Source: an uncultured Bacilli bacterium (lineage in GTDB: Bacteria; Bacillota_I; Bacilli_A; RF39; UBA660). From it: 46,089 nt of DNA. The translations under genes were made by a program, and so were the position numbers. Shown here one piece after another: positions 33,277-41,076 of this stretch. The notes under the pieces are model-generated. The model was not told the origin of the DNA. It was given only the letters and a program-made list of their open reading frames with translations, and searched no databases. Each line of letters opens with the position of its first letter. The first letter of the stretch is position 1. The DNA is taken from the NCBI GenBank assembly GCA_949425635.1, contig CASPWD010000012.1:1-46089 (forward strand). Reading direction: 5' to 3'.

Positions 33277-35841
33277 ATGGCTAAGAAAAAAGAAGAAAAA
33301 AACATCATAGAAAAAATATATGATTACACTCTAGAAGATATAATGGGAGACAGGTTTGGAAGATATTCAAAGAGTATTATTCAAGATCGTGCTTTACCAG
33401 ATGTTAGAGATGGTTTAAAACCAGTTCAAAGAAGAATTTTATATACTATGTGGGAGGATAAAAATACTTTTGACAAACCTTATCGTAAATGTGCAAAAGC
33501 GGTGGGAGATGTAATGGGTAAATATCACCCACATGGTGACTCTTCTATTTATGGGGCGATGATTTATATGTCACAGCCTTGGAAGATGCGTGAAATATTT
33601 ATAGATATTCATGGTAATAATGGTTCAATTGATGGTGATGGACCTGCAGCTTATCGTTATACTGAAACAAGATTAACACGCCTTGCCCAAGTCATGTTAA
33701 AAGATATTAATCGAAATGCAGTCGAAATGACTCTAAACTATTCAGATGAAGACTTGGAACCAACTGTTTTACCTGCTAATTTTCCAAACTTGCTTGTTAA
33801 TGGTTCGACAGGTATTTCAGCAGGATATGCAACGAATATTCCACCACATAATTTAGGTGAAGTAATTGAGGCGACTATCCATAGAATAGATAATCCAAAT
33901 TGTCGCTTGGAAACAATTTTGAATATAGTAAAAGGTCCTGATTTTCCAACTGGTGGTGTAGTTGAAGGTAGAGAAGGCCTATTACAAGCTTATACAACTG
34001 GTCGTGGTAAGGTTGTAGTTAAAGCTAAAACTGAAATAGTTAAAGAAAAAGGAACTCATCAAATTATTATTCATGAAATTCCTTATGATGTTTTAAAAGA
34101 ACAATTGCGTAAGAAAATTGAAGATATAAAAATAGATAAAAAAGTAGATGGAATTACTGATGTAATCGATGTTTCTGATAAAGAAAATATGGCTAAGTTA
34201 GTAATAGAATTAAAGAAGGATGCTAACGCAGAATTAATTTTAAACTATTTACTTAAAAATACTGATTTACAAGTAAACTATAACTTTAATATGGTTGCGA
34301 TTGTAAATCGTCGTCCTAAACAATTAGGAATTATGGAAATCTTAGATGCTTTTATAGCTCATCAAAGAGAAGTAATTATAAGACGTACAGAATATGATTT
34401 AGGTAAAGCAAAAGAAAGATTACATATCGTAGAAGGTTTACTTAAAGCTGTAGATATCTTAGATGAGATTATTAAGACAATTAGGGCTTCTAAGAACAAA
34501 GCTGATTCCATTGCTAATTTAGTTAAACAATTTGAATTTACAGAAGCTCAAGCAACAGCAATTGTAACGATGCAATTATATCGTTTATCTAATACAGATA
34601 TTAATTTATTGTTAGAAGAACAAGGTAACTTGCTTAAGATGATTGAATTCTTAAACTCTATCTTAAATGATGAAGAAGTATTAAAGAAACAGATGAAGAA
34701 TAGCTTAAATGATATTAAGAAAGAATTCGCTAATCCTCGTCGTACAGAAATAAGAGATGAAGTTACAGAAATTAAACTTGATCCTAAAGATATGATTGTT
34801 AAAGAAAATGTTATCGTTGTAGCTACGAATGATGGTTATGTTAAACGTATTCCGTTAAAATCATATGTCAGTGCAAGTAGTGAACCAACAGCATTAAAAC
34901 CAGGGGATTTTATTAGAGGAATGTATAGTACAACATCACTTGATGTTTTATTGATGTTTACTAATTTAGGACATTATTTGTATGTTCCAGTTCATGAAAT
35001 CGTTGAAACGAAATGGAAAGAGTTAGGTAAACATATTAGTAATCTAATTCAAATTAGTAGTGAAGAAAAAATTATTTCAGCAATGATTTTAGATAATAAA
35101 GAAACTAATGTTATTATGACAACTAAGAACGGAACAACTAAACGTACGAAGTTAGAAGACTTAATAGTTAGTCGTTATACAAAACCAGTTAATGCGATGA
35201 AATTAAAAGATGATGACGAGTTAGTATCAGTTGTTAAGGATAACGGAAGAGCAATCTTTGTTACAAAGACAGGATATTATTTAAATATTGATTCAAATGA
35301 AATTCCGGTTGTAGGTGCTAAAGCCTCAGGAGTTAAGGGAATTAATGTAAAAAATGATGTAGTTGTAACTTGTATGTCCCCTTCTTTAAGTGATGAGTAC
35401 ATAACAATATTTACTAATAAGAATACTTCTAAACGTATTAAGATTAGTGATTTAGAAACAATGACTCGTGCTAAGAAGGGATCGACATTAATTAAGAAAG
35501 TAAAATCAACTGTTTATGAGATAACTAATGCTATTTCTGTAAATAATCATGATTTAATTGGTATTAAAGTAGATGGTGATTTCAAAGAAATTAAACCGAC
35601 TGAATTACCGATTATGGACCTTTCTTCAACTGGAAGTACTGTGTCTAAAATTGATATTGAAGATTCATTTAAAGTCGCAGAATTAGTTGAAAGAAAACTT
35701 GAACTTAATGAAGCAACTGATAAAGTAGTTGAAAAGACTACTGAAGTGGTTGTTGAAGAAAAGATAGAATTGCCTAAGAAAAAGCTATCTGAAGTAGCAG
35801 AATTAACTATTGATGATTTTATAGACGATTTTAAATTATAG
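33277..35841 (+). CDS. parC: DNA topoisomerase IV subunit A (ParC)
   Basis: The DNA-cleaving subunit, 854 aa. The N-terminal winged-helix part contains KPVQRRILY and YHPHGDSSIYGAM; the catalytic Tyr is Y128 in AAYRYTE, next to HGNNGSIDGDGP. HPHGDSS plus HGNNGSID are ParC rather than GyrA hallmarks. A coiled coil and a C-terminal beta-pinwheel domain (from ~500) follow; the GyrA-box of gyrase is not evident, as expected. Odd point: the quinolone-region residue four after the first Ser (S89, G93) is Gly where S. aureus ParC has Glu84. Coupled to parE by a 5-nt gap. The last ~30 residues are an acidic tail. Confidence 0.94.
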   Translation: MAKKKEEKNIIEKIYDYTLEDIMGDRFGRYSKSIIQDRALPDVRDGLKPVQRRILYTMWEDKNTFDKPYRKCAKAVGDVMGKYHPHGDSSIYGAMIYMSQPWKMREIFIDIHGNNGSIDGDGPAAYRYTETRLTRLAQVMLKDINRNAVEMTLNYSDEDLEPTVLPANFPNLLVNGSTGISAGYATNIPPHNLGEVIEATIHRIDNPNCRLETILNIVKGPDFPTGGVVEGREGLLQAYTTGRGKVVVKAKTEIVKEKGTHQIIIHEIPYDVLKEQLRKKIEDIKIDKKVDGITDVIDVSDKENMAKLVIELKKDANAELILNYLLKNTDLQVNYNFNMVAIVNRRPKQLGIMEILDAFIAHQREVIIRRTEYDLGKAKERLHIVEGLLKAVDILDEIIKTIRASKNKADSIANLVKQFEFTEAQATAIVTMQLYRLSNTDINLLLEEQGNLLKMIEFLNSILNDEEVLKKQMKNSLNDIKKEFANPRRTEIRDEVTEIKLDPKDMIVKENVIVVATNDGYVKRIPLKSYVSASSEPTALKPGDFIRGMYSTTSLDVLLMFTNLGHYLYVPVHEIVETKWKELGKHISNLIQISSEEKIISAMILDNKETNVIMTTKNGTTKRTKLEDLIVSRYTKPVNAMKLKDDDELVSVVKDNGRAIFVTKTGYYLNIDSNEIPVVGAKASGVKGINVKNDVVVTCMSPSLSDEYITIFTNKNTSKRIKISDLETMTRAKKGSTLIKKVKSTVYEITNAISVNNHDLIGIKVDGDFKEIKPTELPIMDLSSTGSTVSKIDIEDSFKVAELVERKLELNEATDKVVEKTTEVVVEEKIELPKKKLSEVAELTIDDFIDDFKL

Positions 35842-35846
35842 GAAAG

Positions 35847-35887
35847 AAATCACTTATTAAACATAAAATTTAATAGGTGATTTTTTT
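35847..35887 (+). terminator. parC terminator whose 3' arm carries the ylbD ribosome-binding site
   Basis: AAATCACTTATTAAA (35847-35861) pairs with TTTAATAGGTGATTT (35869-35883) over 15 bp (one G-T), loop CATAAAA, then the T run. AGGTGA at 35875-35880, 7 nt before the ylbD ATG, is inside the right arm, so readthrough RNA would have its Shine-Dalgarno masked. Confidence 0.8.
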
Positions 35888-36223
35888 ATGGGGAAAGAAC
35901 AGTTTAAAGAGTTTGTTAAGACAAAACCAGAGTTGGCAGATTATGTTGAAAATAATACAATGACTTGGCAAAAATTTTATGAGTTATATGATATGTATGG
36001 TGAAAATGAAACTATTTGGAATAAATATAAACCACTTAATAATGAAGTGAAAGTGTCTAGTTTTATAGATAAAATTGATCCAGATTCAATTCAAAAACAT
36101 ATAGAGTCAGCTCAAAAGGCATTAGATATATTTAGTGAATTAGCTACTAAAACGACAGATAATATTACTAATAATATAAAACCAAGTATTGAAAGACCAT
36201 TGTCAAAGTTTTTTGGAGACTAA
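35888..36223 (+). CDS. ylbD: YlbD-like protein
   Basis: A 111-aa protein with the start typical of YlbD family: FKEFVKTKPELADYV, then TWQKFYELYDMYGENETIWNKY. In B. subtilis YlbD is annotated as a coat-like protein, but function is not established, and nothing in this window shows sporulation. Most of the C-terminal half is an amphipathic helix. The ATG is at the end of the parC terminator T tract, and no other promoter is visible, so expression must come from readthrough or from within parC. YlbE follows after one base. Confidence 0.75.
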   Translation: MGKEQFKEFVKTKPELADYVENNTMTWQKFYELYDMYGENETIWNKYKPLNNEVKVSSFIDKIDPDSIQKHIESAQKALDIFSELATKTTDNITNNIKPSIERPLSKFFGD

Positions 36224-36224
36224 A

Positions 36225-36443
36225 ATGGAAAAACAAATTTTGCTTTATTTAGAAAAAGATAAATTAATGCCTTATTTAAAACAGAATTCTTATTTTATAA
36301 AAGAACTAAATAGGCATCCAGAAAATTATGAAAATTTTAAAAAAATAATAAAAGAAAAATATAATCTGAGATTTACTGATAAAGTTTCTAATGTTATTAA
36401 TGATATAGAGTTAGTGAGTAGTATTATAAGTACGATAAACTAA
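36225..36443 (+). CDS. ylbE: YlbE-like protein
   Basis: A 72-aa protein resembling YlbE: a short helical start (ILLYLEKDKLMPYLKQNS), the conserved Y-x-x-hNRxPxxxxxF stretch (YFIKELNRHPENYENFKK), and a C-terminal helix with Asn and Ser (VSNVINDIELVSSIISTI). YlbD and YlbE are adjacent in Bacillus too, which supports both calls. Start at ATG 36225, one base after the ylbD stop, with GGAG just upstream; the alternative ATG 36189 is inside ylbD. Function unknown. Confidence 0.75.
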   Translation: MEKQILLYLEKDKLMPYLKQNSYFIKELNRHPENYENFKKIIKEKYNLRFTDKVSNVINDIELVSSIISTIN

Positions 36444-36504
36444 AAAAATGTGTAAAATAAATAATTATTGCTGTGTAAAAAGTTCTGTAGGAGAATAAAC
36501 TAGG

Positions 36505-36545
36505 CAATTTTTGTGCAAATTTGCACAGAAATTGTTATTTTTTTA
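36505..36545 (+). terminator. Terminator downstream of ylbE
   Basis: A 13-bp stem from CAATTTTTGTGCA (36505-36517) to TGCACAGAAATTG (36522-36534), loop AATT, then TTATTTTTTTAT. Confidence 0.82.
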
Positions 36546-36568
36546 TAGATTTTATAAAAAAATTGTTG

Positions 36569-36574
36569 TATAAT
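36569..36574 (+). promoter_or_regulatory. -10 element of tRNA-Lys promoter
   Basis: TATAAT, 20 bases before the tRNA. The -35 is not clear. Confidence 0.45.
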
Positions 36575-36594
36575 TCTTTATGTACTGAACAAAT

Positions 36595-36670
36595 GGGGCG
36601 TTAGCTCAGTTGGTAGAGCAACTGACTCTTAATCAGTGGGTCTAGGGTTCGAATCCCTAACGCCCCACCA
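36595..36670 (+). tRNA. tRNA-Lys (CTT anticodon)
   Basis: Acceptor GGGGCGT pairs with ACGCCCC; D arm TAGCTCAGTTGGTAGAGC; anticodon stem ACTGA/TCAGT with loop CTCTTAA (anticodon CTT); T arm AGGGTTCGAATCCCT; CCA encoded. 76 nt. Confidence 0.97.
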
Positions 36671-36680
36671 TTTTGAATGT

Positions 36681-36708
36681 AACTCGGACATAGGTGTTCG
36701 AGTTTTAT
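36681..36708 (+). terminator. Terminator of tRNA-Lys
   Basis: AACTCGGACA (36681-36690), loop TAGG, TGTTCGAGTT (36695-36704), one G-T pair, then T. Confidence 0.85.
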
Positions 36709-36842
36709 TATGGCTGAAAATGTATTACTGTTTGAGAGTTAAAAAATACTAATTGTTTTGTAAAATACGTTTGTGTTCTATTATTTTCTTGCATAAGTTT
36801 TTTCTCTCGTTTATTATATAAAATAATATTAACGAAAGAAGA

Positions 36843-37487
36843 ATGTCTATGTTAAGAGAATTGATAGTTAAGTTGCAACAATTAAGAAAGAAGACTTTAT
36901 GTACTCAAAGTAGTACTTTAAATGATTCATCACTTACTGAGTCGTTTACTATAGAAGTTCAAGAAAATGAAGGAAATACTAAAGTTCATATTAGCGATTT
37001 TATTTCAATAGTTGATTATGCAAATAGAATGGACGAATTAGGAGCATCAAGTGTTGCGGATAAAATAAGTATGAATATTTTGTGGAATAGTAGTAAACAA
37101 AAAATACAAAAAGGAACGATTTGTGTTATACAAAAAGACAATCATCTTTATAATATTTTATTAGATGAAGATACTGTTGTAATTGACTTAAGAATAAAGT
37201 TTGAAGATAGAACAGAGGAAAAAATATTATCATGTAATAAAAAAAGTGGTGCATATAGATGCGTAAGTTTTGTTCATGATCAGACGGGATCGACTTTCTA
37301 TAATAAATATTATAATCCTGGGATTAAAATACCTGAGGCTTTTTTGCTATCTTTTGGAGAGGTAAAAGAAATTATAGAATCCATAGTTATGGGATTAGAA
37401 GATTTAGAATCTGATTTTGATTTTGATTTAAATATTATTAAACAAATATTAGAAGATTTAGAGAGAAAACAATTGTTAAAAAAATAA
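36843..37487 (+). CDS. Hypothetical protein, 214 aa
   Basis: Not recognised. No signal peptide or membrane segment. A basic N-terminal helix (MLRELIVKLQQLRKKT) is followed by a Ser/Thr-rich linker, then a mixed alpha/beta region (KVHISDFISIVDYANRMDEL, KGTICVIQKDNHLYNILLDE, KVxD-like acidic strands) and a charged C-terminal helix (LNIIKQILEDLERKQLLKK). Two ATG codons are possible (36843 and 36849); the Shine-Dalgarno (AAAGAAG) is weak for both. The next gene begins 30 nt later, so they may form an operon. Confidence 0.55.
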   Translation: MSMLRELIVKLQQLRKKTLCTQSSTLNDSSLTESFTIEVQENEGNTKVHISDFISIVDYANRMDELGASSVADKISMNILWNSSKQKIQKGTICVIQKDNHLYNILLDEDTVVIDLRIKFEDRTEEKILSCNKKSGAYRCVSFVHDQTGSTFYNKYYNPGIKIPEAFLLSFGEVKEIIESIVMGLEDLESDFDFDLNIIKQILEDLERKQLLKK

Positions 37488-37517
37488 GTTGCTGGAAAAT
37501 AAAAGAAGGGAAAAATA

Positions 37518-37973
37518 ATGAAAGAATTAACTTTATATTTTGAATATTGTGATTGGATTGGAATTGATATAGATGAATATCTTTCTACTTTGGATGGGGT
37601 GGAGGAAGTAAAAATCGATGTTGACGCTGGTTCTATTTATGTTAAATATGATTCTCTAAAAATTAGTGCAGTGGTTATAAAGTATGAAATTTTATTTTGT
37701 ATAGATGAACTTAGAATTCCTTTACTTATAGGATTTGACAAGCATGGTAAGGAAGTTGAACATTATACTATGAATGTAGAAGATATTTGTTGTGAATTTT
37801 GCTTTAAAGGTTTAATTGATGATTTATTTACGATGAGTGGCATTAATAGTGCAACTAGCGATTTTGATTTTCATAATATGTTTAATGTACATATTAATAT
37901 TACTTATGATAAGAGTGTTATAAAGCAAGAAAAGATTTTAGAATTAGAACAGCAATTAAATAAAAAAAATTGA
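37518..37973 (+). CDS. Tandem heavy-metal-associated (HMA)-like domains
   Basis: A 151-aa protein that appears to be two ferredoxin-like HMA repeats. Repeat 1 (residues ~1-62) has the pattern strand, helix with LDGVEEVKIDVDAGSIYVKY, helix, strand, but the metal-binding loop is degenerate (YCDWIG, one Cys). Repeat 2 (~80-145) has VEDICCEFCFKG, with Cys residues at the CxxC position, then MSGINSATSDFDF and VHINITYDKSVI. HMA domains bind Cu(I) or other soft metals and pass them on; here only repeat 2 could do so. The fold call is mine from pattern, not from a search. The Shine-Dalgarno is AGAAGGG. Confidence 0.5.
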   Translation: MKELTLYFEYCDWIGIDIDEYLSTLDGVEEVKIDVDAGSIYVKYDSLKISAVVIKYEILFCIDELRIPLLIGFDKHGKEVEHYTMNVEDICCEFCFKGLIDDLFTMSGINSATSDFDFHNMFNVHINITYDKSVIKQEKILELEQQLNKKN

Positions 37974-37993
37974 CATAAAAAGGTCTTCGTGAT

Positions 37994-38030
37994 AGTCTAT
38001 GTCCTTATGAAGGGGAGATAGGCTTTTTTT
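37994..38030 (+). terminator. Terminator with an overlapping promoter-like sequence
   Basis: AGTCTAT (37994-38000) pairs with ATAGGCT (38018-38024), inner CCTT/AAGG (38003-38006/38010-38013), then T7. TTGACA at 37970-37975 stands 17 nt before TAGTCT (37993-37998, with TGA in front), a possible weak promoter for the next gene. Confidence 0.55.
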
Positions 38031-38057
38031 AACTGGAAAAGTTTATCAAATGATGGT

Positions 38058-38888
38058 ATGAAAAAGATAAAATTTTTATTTTATTTAATAGTAATAGGAG
38101 TAGGAATATTTGCTTTAGATGATAAGCATATTGTCAAAGATATAGATATTATTAGTTATGAAAGTGCAAATGAAGGTCAACAGGAACAACCTAATATAAT
38201 AGATGAAAATGTTAAACAAGAAATACCTGATGAAACACAGGGGAAAATTGAGTCAGAAATTGCACCAGCTGATAATAAGATAAATCTAGATACTACTCAA
38301 AATGTAAAAAATGAATCAAGTGTAATTAACAAAAAAAATGAAGTGAAAAATGAAACAAAGGTCTCAGAAGAGAAGCCAGTAAATAAAACAACTAATTCAG
38401 TAGAAACATCTATGAGTCAAATTGAAAATTCAGAAGTTGATTATGTAGAAAAAATAAAGAAAAATAATGATAAATTGGGGACAGTAGGAAGACTATATAT
38501 ACCATCTGTAAATTTAAATGTTGGCGTTAATCATGCACAGGCTTTTGGCGGCGAAACATATACAGCACAAGAGGTTGTTGATAAAAAAGATAGTGCTGCT
38601 TATTATAGAGCAGTTGGTAAGTATACAATAGCAGATCATAATTATCAAGGATTTGATAAAATAAACAATGTTAAAGTTGGAGATAAAGCTTATATAAAAA
38701 ATGTTGATGGAACAATTACTACTTTAGTTGCTAGAGCAAGGTTTCTTGGAAAGAACTTAAGTTATGATTTAGTTGATAATAACGGAAGCAGTGTTTACGA
38801 TATGTCTGGAGATATAATAATGTATACTTGTTATAAAAATTCTAAAAGTACTATAATGATAACCCTATGGGATATTGAAAAAAATTAG
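38058..38888 (+). CDS. Sortase-like membrane-anchored protein lacking the catalytic Arg
   Basis: 276 aa. An N-terminal signal-anchor (IKFLFYLIVIGVGIFAL), a long Glu/Lys/Asn-rich stalk (~35-135), then a sortase-like beta-barrel: GRLYIPSVNLNVGV, TIADHNYQGF with His194, VGDKAYIKNV, and IIMYTCYKNSKSTIMITLW with Cys258 after the YT strand. This His...TC order is the sortase active site, but the Arg usually found several residues after the Cys is replaced in this stretch (only Lys residues). It may be a variant transpeptidase or an inactive relative. No LPxTG-type substrate is seen in the window. The Shine-Dalgarno is poor. Confidence 0.65.
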   Translation: MKKIKFLFYLIVIGVGIFALDDKHIVKDIDIISYESANEGQQEQPNIIDENVKQEIPDETQGKIESEIAPADNKINLDTTQNVKNESSVINKKNEVKNETKVSEEKPVNKTTNSVETSMSQIENSEVDYVEKIKKNNDKLGTVGRLYIPSVNLNVGVNHAQAFGGETYTAQEVVDKKDSAAYYRAVGKYTIADHNYQGFDKINNVKVGDKAYIKNVDGTITTLVARARFLGKNLSYDLVDNNGSSVYDMSGDIIMYTCYKNSKSTIMITLWDIEKN

Positions 38889-38910
38889 ATTTTACAATTT
38901 TAAAAAATAG

Positions 38911-38980
38911 TGTTATAATCGGTAAGTCGAGCAGAAAAGAGCGTAAGTCCAGATATGGAAAATGTACGCTTCTTTTTTTC
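38911..38980 (+). promoter_or_regulatory. Promoter followed by leader terminator (candidate attenuator) of the MATE-kinase gene
   Basis: TGTTATAAT (38911-38919), then a hairpin: AGCGTA (38940-38945) with TACGCT (38965-38970), inner TCCA/TGGA (38948-38951/38956-38959), loop GATA, then a T7 run. The MATE Shine-Dalgarno (AGAAAGGGTG) and ATG 39001 follow. A terminator between promoter and gene implies regulation by attenuation. It could instead end the upstream gene, if the -10 is not used. Confidence 0.5.
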
Positions 38981-39000
38981 GGAAGAAAGGGTGTAAATTT

Positions 39001-40989
39001 ATGAATAAAAAGTTAGACTTGGGTAAAGATAATATAAATAAATTGCTTTTATCATTTGCGATACCTTGTGTAATAAGTATGTTAATAAATTCAGTTTATA
39101 ATATTGTCGACCAAATATTTATTGGAAAAGGAGTTGGAACAGTTGGTAATGCGGCAACCAATGTAATTTTTCCGTTAGTTATAATTTATGGTGCTGTTGC
39201 ATCAATAATTGGTAATGGCACAAGTGCAAATCTTTCGCTAAAATTAGGTGAGGGGAAAAAAGATGATGCTAAAAAGACTCTAGGTAGTGCTATAACAATA
39301 TCAGTAATAGTAGCGATCCTTTTAGGTGCTGTATCCTATTTTGCTTTGCCAATTTTAGTTAAGTTATTTGGTAGTACAGAAACAGTGTATCCGTATGCAT
39401 TGGCTTATGGAAAGATTATTGCATTAGGGTCACCATTTGTAATTATATATTCAGCTCTATCAAATATAATAAGAGCAGATGGTTCTCCTAAATATTCAAT
39501 GATTATGTTAGTTATAGGAGCTATCTTGAATATTATATTAGATCCAATATTTATTTTTGGATTCAATATGGGAGTAGAAGGAGGAGCTATAGCAACTGTT
39601 ATTGGTCAAGTTGTATCATGTATAATTGCATTAGCTTATATTCCTAAAATCAAAAGTGTTAAGTTGGAGAAGAAGGATTTTAAACCAAATAAATCAATAT
39701 TTAGAATACTTGGTTTAGGATTATCTAGTTTTATAACACAGATGACTGTTTTAGTATTATTTGTCTTTATGAATAATATGTTAACTAGGTTAGGGGCTAA
39801 TACAAAATTTGGTTCTGATATACCATTATCTGTATATGGAATAATTTCTAAGGTAAATAGTTTATATATTTCTTCAATATTAGGAATTGCTATTGGAGCA
39901 CAGCCTATTATAGGATTTAATTATGGAGCAGGTAATAAGAAAAGAGTACAAGAGGCATTAAGAAAAGTTTTAATAACTAACTTTATAATTGGTATTATGT
40001 TTAACTTAATGTTTGTATTATTTCCTAAGCAATTAGTTAGTTTATTTATAACAACTGGTGATGCTAATTATGAACTATTTATAGAATTTGCAGTTCTAAC
40101 ATGTCGTTCATTTATGTTAATTATGGGACTTAATGCTTTAGAGATTACGACAAGTATAGTTGTTCAATCACTTGGTAATATTTTTAAAGCTACAATGGTT
40201 TCTTTTACAAGACAAATAATTCTATTTATTCCTATTGCTTGTTTATTAGGCTTGGTATTTAATAAAGGCATTTATGGAGTTTTATATGCTGGTCCTATTG
40301 CTGATATATTATGCTTTATAGTATGTATATTTATTTTTGGATCAGAGTACTTAAAGTTAAGTAAAGAACATAGTAACAAAGAAACTATTGAGACAAAGAA
40401 ATTGGAAAATACATATAATGGTCCAAAAATAGTGGTGACAATATCAAGAGAATATGGATCAGGTGGAAGATATGTTGGTGAATTATTAGCAAAAAGTCTT
40501 GGAATTAATTTTTATGATAAAGAATTAATTTCATTAGCTGCCAAAGAATCAGGTTTATCAGAAGAATATATTAGTAAAACGGAACAAAAGAAAAATTCTA
40601 ATTATACTGGAAATAATGATGATAGATTATTTCTTGCTGAAGCTAAGGTAATTAAAGATTTAGTAAAAAAAGAATCTTGTGTTATTGTTGGAAGATGTGC
40701 TGATTATATTTTAAAAGATAACAAAAATGTAATAAGTATCTTCTTATATAGCGATGATGAATCTAAAGTAAAAAGAGCTATTAAATATTATGGTTTAGAT
40801 AAAGAAAAGGCTTTGAAAGAAATAAATAAAATAAATAAGGCTAGAGCTAAACATTATAAATTTTATACGAATAGAGATTGGTATGATTTAGAAAATTACG
40901 ATTTAATGTTAAATGTAGATAAAAAAGGTGTTGAAGAAACAGCACATATTATAGAAGATATAATTTTAAAGAGAAAAATAGATAAATAA
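39001..40989 (+). CDS. MATE family efflux transporter fused to a cytidylate-kinase-like domain
   Basis: 662 aa. Residues ~1-455 are a 12-helix MATE exporter (IPCVISMLINSVYNIVDQIF, GNGTSANLSLKLGEG, PIIGFNYGAG), which expels drugs or metabolites using Na+ or H+. Residues ~474-662 are a cytidylate-kinase-like P-loop domain (Cytidylate_kin2 type): VTISREYGSGGRYVGELLA, FYDKELISLAAKESGLSEEY, CVIVGRCADYIL, then YKFYTNRDWYDLENYDLMLN. The P-loop variant REYGSGGR is normal in that family. The linker is charged and cytoplasmic. The start is ATG 39001; the frame runs back to 38962, but that ATG sits inside the leader hairpin. The kinase-like part may sense or modify a nucleotide. Confidence 0.9.
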   Translation: MNKKLDLGKDNINKLLLSFAIPCVISMLINSVYNIVDQIFIGKGVGTVGNAATNVIFPLVIIYGAVASIIGNGTSANLSLKLGEGKKDDAKKTLGSAITISVIVAILLGAVSYFALPILVKLFGSTETVYPYALAYGKIIALGSPFVIIYSALSNIIRADGSPKYSMIMLVIGAILNIILDPIFIFGFNMGVEGGAIATVIGQVVSCIIALAYIPKIKSVKLEKKDFKPNKSIFRILGLGLSSFITQMTVLVLFVFMNNMLTRLGANTKFGSDIPLSVYGIISKVNSLYISSILGIAIGAQPIIGFNYGAGNKKRVQEALRKVLITNFIIGIMFNLMFVLFPKQLVSLFITTGDANYELFIEFAVLTCRSFMLIMGLNALEITTSIVVQSLGNIFKATMVSFTRQIILFIPIACLLGLVFNKGIYGVLYAGPIADILCFIVCIFIFGSEYLKLSKEHSNKETIETKKLENTYNGPKIVVTISREYGSGGRYVGELLAKSLGINFYDKELISLAAKESGLSEEYISKTEQKKNSNYTGNNDDRLFLAEAKVIKDLVKKESCVIVGRCADYILKDNKNVISIFLYSDDESKVKRAIKYYGLDKEKALKEINKINKARAKHYKFYTNRDWYDLENYDLMLNVDKKGVEETAHIIEDIILKRKIDK

Positions 40990-41026
40990 AGAATGCATAA
41001 TGTAAAAGATGCATTCTTTTTTTAAA
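40988..41026 (+). terminator. Terminator overlapping the stop codon of the MATE-kinase gene
   Basis: AAAGAATGCAT (40988-40998) pairs over 11 bp with ATGCATTCTTT (41009-41019), then T. Confidence 0.85.
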
Positions 41027-41076
41027 ATTTACACAATTGAAAATAAGTGATATGATTATAATAGAGGTGTAGGTTT

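Noticed and set aside
38955..38996. 13-codon upstream frame in the MATE leader as a definite leader peptide
   Set aside because: No Shine-Dalgarno before its ATG. Its position across the terminator is suggestive, so it is mentioned only as a possibility.
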